The notes under the pieces are model-generated. The model had not been told where the DNA came from. It worked only from the letters and a program-made list of their open reading frames with translations, and did no database searches. Positions 22,303 to 33,910 of a DNA stretch of 64,000 bases are shown one piece after another. Position 1 is the first letter of the stretch, and every line of letters begins with the position of its first letter. Source of the stretch: Molossus alvarezi (Eukaryota; Chordata; Mammalia; Chiroptera; Molossidae); the NCBI GenBank assembly GCA_037176705.1, contig CM073898.1, forward strand, positions 35,653,488-35,717,487, read 5' to 3'. The translations under genes were made by a program, and so were the position numbers.

Positions 22303-23009
22303 CAGGTTTCCCCCAATATTTGTAAGCTTGACATTCTTATGAGACCCTTCATAAGTCAAACTGGCATAAAGCAAAAATTCACGTCCCATTAACTTATATG
22401 GAAAAATGTTTGAGCATTCCCAGACCCAAAAAACAACCTACAAAATCATACCAAATATGCTTAATCATGTCCAGTTTTATGCTAAGCACAACATCCTTAC
22501 AAGCTCTCTTGGGTTTTTCTGAAACCTTAGGACACATCTTAACAATAAACTGAGATAAAGCACAGATGTTTACAGACACAGATCAAAGAAGAACATATAT
22601 GCATAGTCTATGGGCACAGACAACAGTGTGGAAGGCCAGGGAGGTGGCTGGGTGCTAGGTGGAGGCAGGCAAAGAGGGGAAAAATGGGGAACATCTGTAA
22701 TAAGGTCAACAATTAAAACAAAATAATTTAATAAAATCCAGGTGACAAATTAAAAAAAAAAGTTATAGGACTTGATGCTGAGATGTTGAATGAAGTTCCC
22801 GAGGAAGGAGCCAGATGGTGGCAGTCTGACTGCTTGGGGTATAATGACTCGCTGCAAAACAAATGCAGAACCCTGTTTCTGTTTTTCTTTTCTTGCAAAA
22901 CCAAAAATCCTCTTCGTAAGTCTTTCAGTTAGTAACATAGTTACTAATGTAGATCTTTGGTAAAAGTGTAGTGGTAAAACGCAAACTTCCAAAGAGTGGG
23001 GGTTACCTG
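22303..23009. mobile_element. Tigger-like DNA transposon inside HAL1
   Basis: The ends are inverted repeats: caggtttcccccaatatttg at 22303 and, read from the other strand at 23009, caggtaacccccactctttg, 16 of 20 bases equal. The right end is followed by TA, as expected for Tc1/mariner targets; the left TA has become TT. The interior CGTTCCCAGACC-like block (GCATTCCCAGACCCAAAAAA, CAACCTACAAAATCATACCA) is typical of this Tigger group. It is non-autonomous: no transposase frame. An L1 3' end interrupts it. Confidence 0.75.
22587..22761 (+). mobile_element. L1 3' end inserted in the Tigger-like element
   Basis: GAACATATATGCATAGTCTA, TGGGCACAGACAACAGTGTG, GAAGGCCAGGGAGGTGGCTG, then a G-rich tract, GGGGAACATCTGTAATAAGG and an A10 tail. 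This is the L1 3' untranslated region, extremely 5'-truncated (about 175 bases). No clean target duplication was found. Confidence 0.7.
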
Positions 23010-24308
23010 TATAACACTTCCGAAATAAAAACTCTAGCATATTAAACAGGGCACCACTATAGTTCAAATTTATAAACTGAAGACTGAGCTGAGAAGTATT
23101 TCCAGAAAGCAATGCAAAAGACCAAGTGATGGAATGTATGATTAAAGAGAAGTTAAACAGATATGGAGATTAGTCAAATCCATCTTGACAAGTACTTTTC
23201 CAGGTAGAACAGAATAGATATGACAAAATAAAATTCCCCAAATTAAGGGGAAAGGTTTGGTATGGAGGTTTATCAAATGCTAGTAAACGTGAATAGAAGG
23301 AGATACAGATATCTTGATAATATTTTAGAACATTTAGAAGGATTAACAAAATATGTTTTTAAAAATGAAACAATGTTGAAGCTTTCTGATGAAAATGTAT
23401 CCAAAAGGAGGGGAATAAAAGTTACCTATATTAGGAAAAAAAATCAGACTGGTATCAGATGTCTCATCTTCAACACTGACTAATAGAAGACCATGGAGAG
23501 ATGGAATTAAACATTTGATTTTGAATCTAGAATCTTATTACCCAAGTAATCCAACATTCAAGCAGGATGTAAAATACCACTTTTAAAAAAATCGGCATTC
23601 AGAAATTTTAATATCAACAAAACCTCTCAAAGAATTAATTGAGGTTGCACTCCAGTAATTAAATATGAAGGATTCAACCAAGAAGAAAATATAGAGTATA
23701 ATATATCAGTCCAAGAACAAGCAGTAAAGTTGAGAAAGCAAATAAAAAATGGATGCAGAAAATATAAAAGAACTCAGATATGGAAGGCTGTGCCAAGTAA
23801 GAAACATAATACAAAGTCATAAAGAAGAATATTTGTTCATATAAAAAATAAAATAAAATTTAATATTTCTAAAGGAGGAAAGACAATGTAAACAAATCTT
23901 TAAAAGCCAATGTACAGCCTGGTGAACATATCTGCTCCCTGTATAACTGACAAAAGATCAATGCCCAGGGAATATAAAATATTTTCCAGTTCTGATAAAA
24001 TATGCAAAGAAATGAACAGGAAAAATGTAGAGGACGAAAAGAAGCAAAAACAGTCAATAAATATGTAAAAAGATGCTCTACCTCACAAGTGAAGGGGGAA
24101 ATAGAGATCAAAACAGCAATATAATTTTATTCTGATTGGGACAAGGAAAACATGATAATGTCCTGTCTTTCTGAGGTGCTTAAAACAAAAACTTCATGCA
24201 CTGCTAATGTAAGTATAAATTAGGAGAGTCTCTTCTAAAGAAATTTGGTAGTAGTTAGCCCATATCAATTTCATTCTTTCAAACCTATCGCATTTTTTTT
24301 TTTTGTTC

Positions 24309-24334
24309 ATATATATATATATATATATATATAT
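24309..24334. repeat. (AT)13 microsatellite
   Basis: Uninterrupted AT dinucleotides just after a T-run at about 24293-24304. Confidence 0.9.
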
Positions 24335-24805
24335 GCATCCATGTGTGAGTGAAATATGGACAAATAAGTACAGGATGCCCACTGCAACTTTGTTTTTAAT
24401 ATGAAAAATGAAATAAACTAAATCTTAGCCAATGATGGTGTAGTCAAGAAATCATGTTCTATACTAGAAAACACTAACACAGTTTTTTAAAAACTGAGTT
24501 TGGAGCCATTATATTTCCAAAACATAGGAAATGGGAAAAAGCAACCCACAGAAAAATGTTTGAAAGTTTATCCTATTTATCTTTAACAAAAGCAAATTGA
24601 TATAGATACATGTATATATAAGTAAAAGAACAGAAAAAAAAAAGATTTAAAAACTGCATTCCAAAATCATCATAATGCTTAGAATTGTTAGACAGTAATG
24701 AGACAGGGACAGGAATGATGGAAATCTTTTCCCCATAACAATATATTTCTACAAGTTACTAATCTTTCACAATGTACTTATATGACTTGTGTAGTTAAAA
24801 AGTAC

Positions 24806-26364
24806 CAAGGTTAGCAGATTAAGTTATTACAGAGAGAACTGTTTTTTAAAATAAAAATTTTCATCCTGCCAACGTTAACATTCATTTTTGTCATCATTTT
24901 AAGTTTTAATAGTTCTTTTTATGTTGGTTATTATCCAATAACAATTTATTATCAAATATTAAGGATTTTCTATTTGTTAGTACTGTCATACAGCATAAAA
25001 TAATGTAAGTAGAATAAAAATTACACCCCACACAAATCTTGGTGATTTTTCAGTCATGGTCCTCATTTTTTTCTTCTAAATATTATCTTCCCCACTACAT
25101 GGAGTCGATTCTGGTTAATGGAAAACTTGTGAAACGCGTGCTCTTTTCCCCACATTGTAGAATTGGAATTTGAGATGCCGTATTTTGAACAATCAATGAT
25201 CCCAAAAGATCCTTTTACAAACTTAGAACAAAATAATGAACAAAGGCATCATCCCACTTCAGCATGTCTTCCATTTATTTTAGAAAACAAGACTCTTAAC
25301 CACAGGAAAGGTCCAAAGTCCAGTCTTCGTGATGAATGAATTACCTCTCCACTCTTTCAGTTTTAACAAAATACACTTAAGGCAGCTTCTGAGAGTTGAA
25401 GCATGTGCCCCGAGTTATTTTTGAACATATGCAGTTTGTTTGGTTGGAAAAGTTTGTCAATGAATCAATAATAATTTAAGATCTGGGCATTTCTTTGGGG
25501 ATTAATGGACAGCTAAGTAGAGCTATTCAAACCAAAGACCATTAACCCCGACTGGCCCCAGTCCAGGGTGGCAGCTGCCGAAAAGCAGCACTATAAAATA
25601 CAGACTTACTCTGTTAGACTTCACTCAAATGTTTCCTTAGCAAGTATCTTTGTTACAAGCAATCAAAATGGATTGATTTCTGAGGACAAGCTCACTATAT
25701 TCTATTCAATTCAGAAAATCCATAAGTCTAAATATGGATACCTAGTACTGAAATCTATGACCACTATGCAAGTCTATCCCAGGAACTGGGATAGTTCTGA
25801 TGCTACAGTGCTTCACAGAATATGGATTCTTTCATGAGGGCCGATGATATCTCTGATATTCAGCTAATCAAAATAAACCAGTCCTAATTTATCACTTGAG
25901 TGTCATCTATTCCTTGCTGTTCCCTGCAACATTAATGAATATTCCTGGGGCATGCCAAAATCATCCTAATTCCTGATCACTTCTTTTTTTATGACATTGT
26001 TTCCCATTTAATAATTCATCTGGTAAAGTATCCAACTTGAAATAATACAGATGTCTTTGGGCAGAAACTATTTGTATTTATTTTCTCCCCAAAGAGACAT
26101 TTGATGAGTTGAACATTGTGGTGTCATGGCTTTTATTATGATAAAGTGGACAATCAAACAAAAAATGCTAAGTCAAAGGATTCTTACCAAGCAGAGGAAC
26201 CTTTGGAAAATGAGTGTCAGGGCACACTACTTTTAGACCAGACCAAAAAGTAGTCAACGGCTCCACACTCCCTCCTCTGTTTAATTTCTTATTACTCTAT
26301 GCTATGTAAACCATCATAACCATGCCTTGTATTGACATCCAGTTCATTGAGGTCACTGTGATAA
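24806..26364. other. Unassigned DNA, no gene seen
   Basis: AT-rich with a few less biased patches, such as 25090-25180 (GTGAAACGCGTGCTC at 25130-25144) and 25540-25580. No recognised repeat. The 89-codon frame at 25568-25837 has no recognisable domain. Confidence 0.45.
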
Positions 26365-26620
26365 TTCGCTGAAGTAGCAGAGTGGTTACCGTTAAGTTCT
26401 AAGCAGGGAATCAGAGCACAGCCTTTAGCAGCAGCTGCACCTGAACTGCAAATGGTCTCACCCGTCTGTGGACTGTGAGGTTGCCTAAACTACGTATCTT
26501 GCCCAAAACCTGTTTGCCTTCTACAAACCTGGAATAACAATAGTATCTACTCCATTAGGTTGTTGTGAGGATTAAATTAGATTATCCAAGTAAATTCTTA
26601 TTTCAGTGGCTGGAAAGTGT
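26365..26620 (-). mobile_element. MIR SINE, antisense
   Basis: GTAGCAGAGTGGTTACCGTT, then GGTTGCCTAAACTACGTATC, CTACAAACCTGGAATAACAA, TAGTATCTACTCCATTAGGT and TGTTGTGAGGATTAAATTAG match the reverse of MIR. It abuts the antisense L1 at its right end. Confidence 0.75.
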
Positions 26621-27480
26621 GGAGACTTGTGAGTTGGCTTCTTTCACTCTGTACAAAGCATATCAGAGTCACCCAGGCTGCTGCTTGAATTATTTTGTTG
26701 TTTTCACTGTTGAATGTATAAAATGTATGGCTGTACCTCAGTTTTTTTATCCATTCATCAACTGATAGACATGTGGGTTGTTTCCAGATTTTAGTGATTA
26801 TAAATAAAGCCACTATAAACATCTAGTACAGACTTTAATTTTTGGTTGCAGAGGTGGGAGAGGGCCATGTGTTTTCATTTGTCTTCACGACGTGTCTAGG
26901 AGCAAGAATGCTTGATAGTATATTTAACTTTATCAGAAACTGCTAATGTGTTTTCCACAACAGCTTTGCCATTCCTCATTCCTATCAGCAGTGCATGGAA
27001 ATTTCAGTTGCTTCACATCTTTGGTAGAACTTAATATTGTCAGGGGTTTTTGTTTGTTTGTTTGTTTTATGTTAGTTAATAATAAAAATGTTAATGAAAA
27101 TGCCATATCTCACTTTGATTTTAATTTACATTTACTAATTACTAATGGTGTTGAACATCTTTTCATGTGCTTATTTATCATCCATCCATCTTCTTTAAAG
27201 AACTTTTTGCTCAAGTATTTTGATCACTTTTTGTATTCTGTTCTTTGCCTGTCATTACTGTATTGTAAGAGTTCCTTACGTGTTCAGGATAGAAGTCCAT
27301 TACCAGATAGGCAAATATTTTCTTCTACTTTTTGACTTATTTTTATTTCATAATTATATCTTTTGAAGTCTACTGCTAAAAATTAATTTTTAGTATGGTA
27401 AATGCTTTTATTTAAATTATTACTTCACAATAATTTTCCCCTGATAAATGTCCATGAAAATTTATGGTCATGTGGTTTAT
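26621..27480 (-). mobile_element. Antisense L1M ORF2 fragment
   Basis: In antisense order: CTTTCACTCTGTACAAAGCA, TTTATCCATTCATCAACTGA, CATGTGGGTTGTTTCCAGAT, TTATAAATAAAGCCACTATA, ACTTTATCAGAAACTGCTAA, TTTTCCACAACAGCTTTGCC, TTCATGTGCTTATTTATCAT. This is the complement of the C-terminal part of L1 ORF2. Many frame breaks. The 129-codon frame at 26946-27335 on the plus strand is its shadow. Confidence 0.8.
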
Positions 27481-27682
27481 AATGCATTTTGCTCTTCTCA
27501 CAGTCATTTCAAATCTTGTTTCAAAAAATATGCATAGTGAACGGTTTAAATACTCTTTGAATTCTTTGTCCCTCACCACACTCTGTTAAGGAAAAATACT
27601 TATGTAAGTGTTGTTCGCTCTGCGTAGTACAGAGGGGAATCTGGACACTTACATTTTTTGTTCTGTCATCAAACCAGAGATA

Positions 27683-27836
27683 CAGGCTACCTTGTTTTAT
27701 TGCACTTCACTTTATTCAATTTCACAGATGTGTTTTTTACAAATTGAAGGCAAGACCCTCCAGGAGCAAAAAGATTACAACTTGCTTTATTGCTGTGGTC
27801 TTGAACTGAACTTGCAGTATCTCCAAGAAATGCCCA
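27683..27836. mobile_element. 154-bp TA-flanked mini DNA transposon (Tc1/mariner type)
   Basis: CAGGCTACCTTGTTTTATTG, CACTTCACTTTATTCAATTT and TTTTTACAAATTGAAGGC at the left, GCTTTATTGCTGTGGTCTTG and AGTATCTCCAAGAAATGCCC at the right, match the ends of a widespread mammalian Tc1/mariner-group element with the middle deleted. A TA dinucleotide borders each end (27681-27682, 27837-27838), matching the TA target duplication. Family name not certain (Tc2/Kanga-like). Confidence 0.7.
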
Positions 27837-27839
27837 TAG

Positions 27840-28544
27840 AAACTTCAACTTCTCTTATCTCTCCTCTCCATTCTTAATACTCTTCCAGTTTAGATTTGGA
27901 TCCACATTCATTTCTGGATCTTATTTAATAATGTGATTTCTGCCTCAATAAGCCATCATCTTGCTAATTTTCTTTATCTCCCACCAGCTCCTTCCCAGAT
28001 CACATGCTTACATGCTGGCCAAGGTGCCAAGAGTGTCATAAATAACAAGCTTTCCTAAGCTGACACCTTAACATGTCTAAGTCCCTTTCTTTCTCTCTGG
28101 GTTAAGTATAAACAGAGCAAACACGTAAGAGTAGGGAAACGATGCACTATGGGGAATCCGATAGAACAGCTTCTATGCTCTCTATCTATCATTGTTGATT
28201 TGTTTATTTACTCTTCCCTTCATGTATGTATGTATTCATTTATTCATTCATACATCAAATTATTTCTTGACCATCTGCAGTGTGCATTATACTAGAAACT
28301 GGAAATGCAATAGAGAATTAGACAGACAGCTTTTTACCTCAAAAAAAAAAAAAAAAAAATAGCACCCATCAGGTTTCTTGTTATCCTGAGTAATCTATTA
28401 GCTTTTCTGTGTTTTATTTCTCTACTCTGAAATGAGGAAATAAATTCTTAGCTCACACACTTAACTTACTGAATGTAATAATTGACAGACACCAAAACAT
28501 ACACAAATATCTGTATTTTTAAATAAAGAGATGAAGGGGATTTT
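27840..28544. other. Unassigned DNA with old repeat traces
   Basis: 28225-28345 resembles the ancient motif 'ttattgagcacctactatgtgcca..actggaaatacaa', and ends in an A19 run at 28341-28359. Nothing else recognised. Confidence 0.4.
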
Positions 28545-28733
28545 CTTTTCCTTTATTGATTTTACAGAGAGAGGAAGTAAGAGGGGGAGAGAGAGAACAT
28601 CAACTGGCCACTTACAGCATGCCCCCCACTGGGGTTCGCACCCACAACCTGGGCATATGCCCTGACTGGGAATCAAACCGGTGTCCTCTAGGTGCATGGG
28701 TCAACACCCAACCACTGAGCCACACTAATCGGA
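28545..28733 (-). mobile_element. Ves-type SINE, short subtype, antisense
   Basis: Minus strand: TTAGTGTGGCTCAGTGGTTG, box B GGTTTGATTCCC, GGCATATGCCCAGGTTGTGG and GGGGGGCATGCTG, then a TC body and CAATAAAGG tail. Flanking duplication not clear. Confidence 0.88.
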
Positions 28734-29754
28734 CGGATATTATATCTGTCATCCTCTTTCCTACTTCCTGCAAAGGCGGCCCCCTAAACATGCATCTCTA
28801 GGGGTGAAAGGTCCAGCTGCAGCATCTCACTGACATGGCTGCTCATGAGCATGTAAACCTGATTCTAACACGAAGTCTAGACAAACTGGCTTTCTGCTAT
28901 ATATTCTTCATACTCTATTCTAAATTATGGTATTATTGCAGTAGCTTCTGCATAAACCTTCAGCAGAGCAGGCTGACTTTCAAAATATCTTCCCTCCGGT
29001 TCTAACGCTTTTCCTGTTCTCTCTAGTTCTCATTCATCCATACACCCCATGTAAGTGGGCTTGGCACATGTCCATGAAGTCTTTGCACTTCAAGGGGAAA
29101 GACTTGGAAAACAGTACCAGAAAATGGTTTGACATTAACTACATACTAAATTTTCAGAAAACAGATTCTCTAATATCTTGGGAATGTCATTCACAGGCAC
29201 ATTCTTCTGAGATAAAAACAGCTTTACAATAAATCTATTAAAACTCACCAACATAATACAAGCTTGTCATTGTTAATTCCATCCTCATAACTTCATTTTC
29301 AATAAAAGATCCCATTAGAAATGCTTCTCCATCTGGTGGCTGCTCTGGAATTCCTGCCATTATTTTCCAGGCATTTTAACTACTTATATTTATATCATAA
29401 TTGGCTAAAAAAGAAAAAAAATGCTGGTACCAAGAGTGTGTATATGTGAATCTTTGAGCCTAAAAACCTAAGACTAAGTCCAAAAATTGTAGGACAAAAT
29501 TTCAGAAGCCATCCAGTTTCTCTCCAACTTCATGAGGAAGAGAGAGAATAAACCAATCTGACTATTTCTACTCACAAAGGTCTCCATTACAAGATGGTCA
29601 GCTTTTATTTTATATACTTACAATCATGAATTCATTAACATCTCAATCCAATCCTTCAACCAAATAATGACCAGTGAGTATGCAACGTTTGCAGATATCC
29701 ATGGCAGGTGCAAATACCTATCAATACGATTGTTTTCTTTTATAATATACATGA
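28734..29754. other. Unassigned DNA, no gene seen
   Basis: No repeat family or exon recognised. Base composition is typical of the window. Confidence 0.45.
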
Positions 29755-29935
29755 GTTTATTGAATGCTAAAATTACACGCGATCTCTTTAATTCCTCAGC
29801 CAACCAGTGAAGTAGATATGAACACTATCTGCATTTCACAGAAAACAAACTGAGGTTTACAGAGGTTAAATAACCTTGTCCAAGGTCACACAGATAGCCA
29901 GCCATGGAAAAGATGGAAATGCATGCATCCTACCC
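29755..29935 (+). mobile_element. MIR SINE
   Basis: TTTATTGAATGCTAAAATTA, TCTTTAATTCCTCAGCCAAC, TGCATTTCACAGAAAACAAA, CTGAGGTTTACAGAGGTTAA and CCTTGTCCAAGGTCACACAG are consecutive MIR blocks. The central core is well preserved. Confidence 0.85.
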
Positions 29936-31575
29936 TCAAAGATGTATTTAGCTATACATACTAGGACTTAAAAAATAATGAACTCCCTTTTCGCCTAGCA
30001 CACAATAGGTATATACTATAAAATGTCAACTGGTACGTCAGTGAATCTGAGGCACAGAAATCGGTTTAATGCTTATACGAAGCACAGCTTCCAGTGGCCA
30101 GCGTGCTGCCTGTTATAAAAATAAGCTGTTGGCTAGACCTGAAAGAAATCAAGGAGAGTCCCATGAGAATCAACAAAGTATAACAAAAATCAGGATGCTG
30201 GTCCAATGAGAAAGAAATTCAATATACTTCCGCTCTCCTTCAATGTTTTTTGTGTTTGGTGTACCCACCTCGGAACGACTCAGCCTATTGTCTTACTACA
30301 GCTTTTCTCCTTCACATAGCCTAGAAACTATTCATATTTCTTTAGAAGCATAGGACCAGAATAGTTTATGGAGATGATTATAAAAGGCAGATAGGTCAAT
30401 ACAACATATGGGTCAAATGCAATTACATATATTGGAAGTTCTGACAAGCCTATCCATAGAGCAATACAAAACAGAATTTACCAAGTGCTTGATTTTACAG
30501 AATAACTGACTTTCTGACTTTTCTTATGACCAAAAGCTACATAAACTAAGCTTTCTCTAAAAACTTAAACACATACAGAAAGTTCAATTACAGAAGACAT
30601 TCGAAGAGCAGGAAGAATACATCAACAAACAGAGAACTATTTGAAATATACATATATTAGAAATGATGTCTTTAAGTTGGGGAAGGCAAATGCTAGTTAT
30701 GAGAGAAAACAGTTACATATTAATCAATTACAAAGAGAATGATCACAGAATATTTAGATTGGAAGACACTATAAAGAAAGGATAGCCTAATTCTTTTACT
30801 TTACTAAATAAGAATGGAAACCAAAAAATGTATGTTTTATGCACATTTGCACATTTATATGGTTAGTGTTGACTTTTCCCAGCACACACACTGTACCCAA
30901 GATTTCTTATCACATAAAAAAATATAGTACTAGCTCACTTCTTAATTTTCTATTTGAGGCTCCCTCTGTTCTGTAGATTTGTTTCTTTTATATTTTCATT
31001 TAGTCAGCCCTTCATACCTTCCCCTCATTAGTCAGTGGCTGAATCTTTGTTTTAGTTTAACTTTATTTGATTAATTATGGATTATTTCTTCAACTTTTCA
31101 TGATTCTTTTGAATTCTCAGACTATTATCTGAACTATTTGTCAGCTCCATTGAAAAAGCTGCCAGCACACCCATAGCTCATGCTAAAATAATTTTCATAC
31201 CTGGTAAAACACTATGCAAGTGAAATATGAGGTCAATTTTAGATTTCACATATCAAAATTTGATCCATATCTCATCTTAAATCCACAGCAAGCTCCTCAA
31301 CACACTATTTACATAGGATCCTTAATAATAATTATATATGGAACATCTGTCTCTGGTCTCTATCTAAGTCATACACTGGCAAGACAAAAGGTTTATGAAT
31401 ATGTTACAAAGGGGAACCCCCCACATATCTTGCAATTTTTTAATATTTAACTGGTATGTATTTTCCTTTCTGTTTTCCTACCCTTATTATCCTAAGTCAT
31501 CTTTCCAGAACACCTATTCTGATTCCCAAAACATACAGAAGCAAAATACGAAAAAAGAAAAACAAGTTTTAAGTT
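29936..31575. other. Unassigned AT-rich DNA, no gene seen
   Basis: A MIR-like tail (GCCTAGCACACAATAGGTAT at 29992-30011) follows the MIR. The rest is unrecognised; the frames at 31214-31450 and 31395-31673 have no domain. Confidence 0.45.
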
Positions 31576-31579
31576 TTGT

Positions 31580-31765
31580 TTACCATGTTCTTCGGGCCAG
31601 ACACAGTTGTAAGCATTTCACGTTCATCATTTATGGCCTCTTTTCAAGAGTCACCATCTCTGTGCACAGATGAGAAGACGACGACTTAGGAAGGTTCAAT
31701 AGCCTGATCATTGTCACAGAATTGAACCCAGGCAGTCTGATTTTAAAGCCTGCATTCTCATGTAC
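31580..31765 (+). mobile_element. MIR SINE
   Basis: GGGCCAGACACAGTTGTAAG, CATTTCACGTTCATCATTTA, CACAGATGAGAAGACGACGA, GAATTGAACCCAGGCAGTCT and GATTTTAAAGCCTGCATTCT align in order to MIR. Confidence 0.8.
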
Positions 31766-32689
31766 TAAGTTTCACTAATAAACATGCAATACATAAACTG
31801 CATTTAATAAACCACACTGAGGCTGAAGATCAGTTGCACTTCACTTTCTGTTCTTCAAGGAATGCACTCATTCTAAAGAAAAAAATGTGGACTTAAATAT
31901 GAAGAAAACCTACACTCAAGTTCCCCAAGTGTACTTGATTACCTAGGCAAAAGCAATCAGGTCTGTACAGCTCCCTGCATTATCAGAGTTTTTCAAGATT
32001 TTCCTCTTTAGTGAGATGAATCCAGCCATTCAGGCACAGCCGAAAAATATCAACCCAAACCTGAGCTTACATCTATTCTGCAACAAACTTCATCATATTC
32101 AGAGAAATCACTTTTAAACAGTCTTTTCCATAAGGAGAATTACTAATACAGATCCAGTTTACTACTAGAGAATGCATTAGTTCTGTACCATGTACCCAGG
32201 AACTACTCAAGAAATATTAACAGATAATTACCAAAGTTATAGATAAATTACACAATACATATATGAGTTTATAAAAAGCATACATTCAAAATAGGATTTT
32301 AAATCACATAGAAGAACAAGTGCAAAATTAATTTCGTGAAAGCTATAGCAAGCACAGTATACCAAATAACTTGAGCCGTACTCGGTAATCAAATATAAAC
32401 AGTGATGCAGCTATATTGGGCATTTTATTCTTTTCTTCAAAATTCATTCTCAATGTGATTTTCAGTTTTAAATATTAAAGTCATTCAAGCTTGAAGAAGA
32501 GTGTTTGCACTCAGTTTAAGAGAAATATAGAGTAATAATCTTGAATATAAATGATAATTTTAGAAACAAAATACATCAATGGGAGCATCTGCACTGAGGC
32601 CTAAACCATCAATCAATATATCACTTAGTATCAATTTGGGGATAGCTGCAATGCTTTAAGGGCTGACAAAAGGGCCTAGAAAGGGAAAT
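31766..32689. other. Unassigned AT-rich DNA, no gene seen
   Basis: No element or coding signal recognised. Confidence 0.45.
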
Positions 32690-32830
32690 AATGAAGTGTC
32701 AAGCTGAAAGAGATCTTAGAGGTCATGTAGTTCCACCTTGTCAGTGAGGACACTGAGACATGGGGAGGAATAATTACTACCTCAATGTCACACCATAAAT
32801 TAGAGGCAGAGGAAGGCTGGAAGCTCCGAG
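32690..32830 (+). mobile_element. Ancient MIR-like SINE relic
   Basis: GAAAGAGATCTTAGAGGTCA, TGTAGTTCCACCTTGTCAGT, GAGGACACTGAGACATGGGG and a TTAGAGGCAGAGG block match the same mammal-wide motif as the relic at 4685-4805, here in the sense direction. Subfamily unresolved. Confidence 0.55.
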
Positions 32831-33325
32831 GGCCTTACACCTGAGAGACCACGTTTGAATACGTGAGGATCTTAGGAGATGTCACTGGACTTTAAGTAAA
32901 TGCTGCATTTCATCTAGTAGTTTATCTTTCAGACAAAGGTAAACGCAGCTGCAGACAAGTCCTGACTTTCTATGGAGTGGGCAACTCTGAGGTTCACGGA
33001 AACAGTTCTGTGTGACTAGGCAAAGGCCCCGGCTGCTTCACAGCCCTGTGTGCTTTCCTCATGCTGTCATCCTGGTCCACTCTCTCAGCAGGAAGGACCT
33101 GAAGGGTAATACAGTTTAGCACTGTAAAATACTCAGATGATTTTAACAGATAAGCATTTATACAGACTATGTTGTTCAAAGTTTACATGTTGGTGAATAA
33201 GAGTATTAGAGAGGAGGAGAGTCTTGAGTACGTGGAATATTCACGACTTTGACGAGTAGTGAGTGGGTTTGACAAGGAGCTATCTTTGAAATACTGAGTA
33301 CCTATGATGAAAATAAAGACCAAGA
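32831..33325. other. Unassigned DNA, slightly GC-richer
   Basis: 32940-33080 holds several CpG and GC patches (GGCCCCGGCTGCTTCACAGC at 33026-33045). No open frame or splice context supports an exon. Confidence 0.35.
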
Positions 33326-33329
33326 AAGT

Positions 33330-33465
33330 AAAACAGTTATTTCTCTGGGAAGATGATAAATGGGCAGGTTGTGGATAGAGGGTGGTGGTAACTTCTTTTC
33401 ATCCATTTTTTTGTGGCACAATGCTACAAATGTATATGTACTTTGCTTTAAAAACACTGCCTTAA
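33330..33465 (+). mobile_element. L1M/HAL1-type 3' end relic
   Basis: AACAGTTATTTCTCTGGGAA, a GTGGATAGAGGGTGG block and CTTTTCATCCATTTTTTTGT resemble 'aacagtggttatctctgggtggtgggattatgggtga..ttttcttctttttgc' at the end of old L1 elements. Short and decayed. Confidence 0.45.
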
Positions 33466-33739
33466 AGGAAACCATCCTGTGATATCTTCATCAAAGAAAA
33501 CCCAAGAGAGAAATCGGTGAACTTGGATGAGGTGAGAGAACATGAGCTGACTGCCCCTTGCTTAAATCGTATATGTATGTCTAAATTTATATTTGCATTT
33601 ATGTATGTGTTTATTTTTCATATATTTAAATAATGTCAAAGGTAGTAGTGATAATAGAAAAGATGTCTGGAGTAAAAACCAGAAAACTTGAGTTCACATT
33701 CCAGATAAGCATTTACCTAGCATCTGGCCTTGGTCAAGC

Positions 33740-33910
33740 CAATAGCCTTAGGATTTTAGGGCTAGAAAAACAAAACCTTAAAATTTCCACTCAGAGAAAC
33801 CTCCTCACTCACAGATGGAGAAGCTGTGCTGAAGACTTGTTCCACAGCAGAGGGGCTAGACAAACGGTTGAGCTAGGGCTTAATCAGCAAACCCTCTGAA
33901 CTCCTTCTAC
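33740..33910 (+). mobile_element. Ancient MIR-like SINE relic
   Basis: GGATTTTAGGGCTAGAAAAA, CCTCCTCACTCACAGATGGA, GAAGCTGTGCTGAAGACTTG and CCCTCTGAACTCC show the 'gagctggaag..ccaacccctcattttacagatgagg' layout. Second copy of the same family within about 1 kb. Confidence 0.45.

Larger units (their letters stand above)
22040..24805 (+). mobile_element. HAL1 (half-L1) element, degraded
   Basis: HAL1 elements carry only an L1-like ORF1. The left part encodes a Lys/Glu-rich coiled-coil-like stretch (frame at 22038-22286, ending YESEGIKEVLLSLKKNLEK). After the internal transposon come ACTGACTAATAGAAGACCAT, CAAGTAATCCAACATTCAAG and GGTTGCACTCCAGTAATTAA, in the order of the HAL1 region after ORF1, then an L1-like 3' part (ATGAACAGGAAAAATGTAGA, AAAAAGATGCTCTACCTCAC, ACTTCATGCACTGCTAATGT). 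The last recognisable bases are near 24805. All frames are broken. Limits are approximate. Confidence 0.65.

Noticed and set aside
22750..23112. 120-codon minus-strand frame
   Set aside because: Lies across the right part of a Tigger-like element and flanking HAL1 sequence; no transposase similarity.
26946..27335. 129-codon plus-strand frame
   Set aside because: It is the antisense strand of an old L1 ORF2 fragment.
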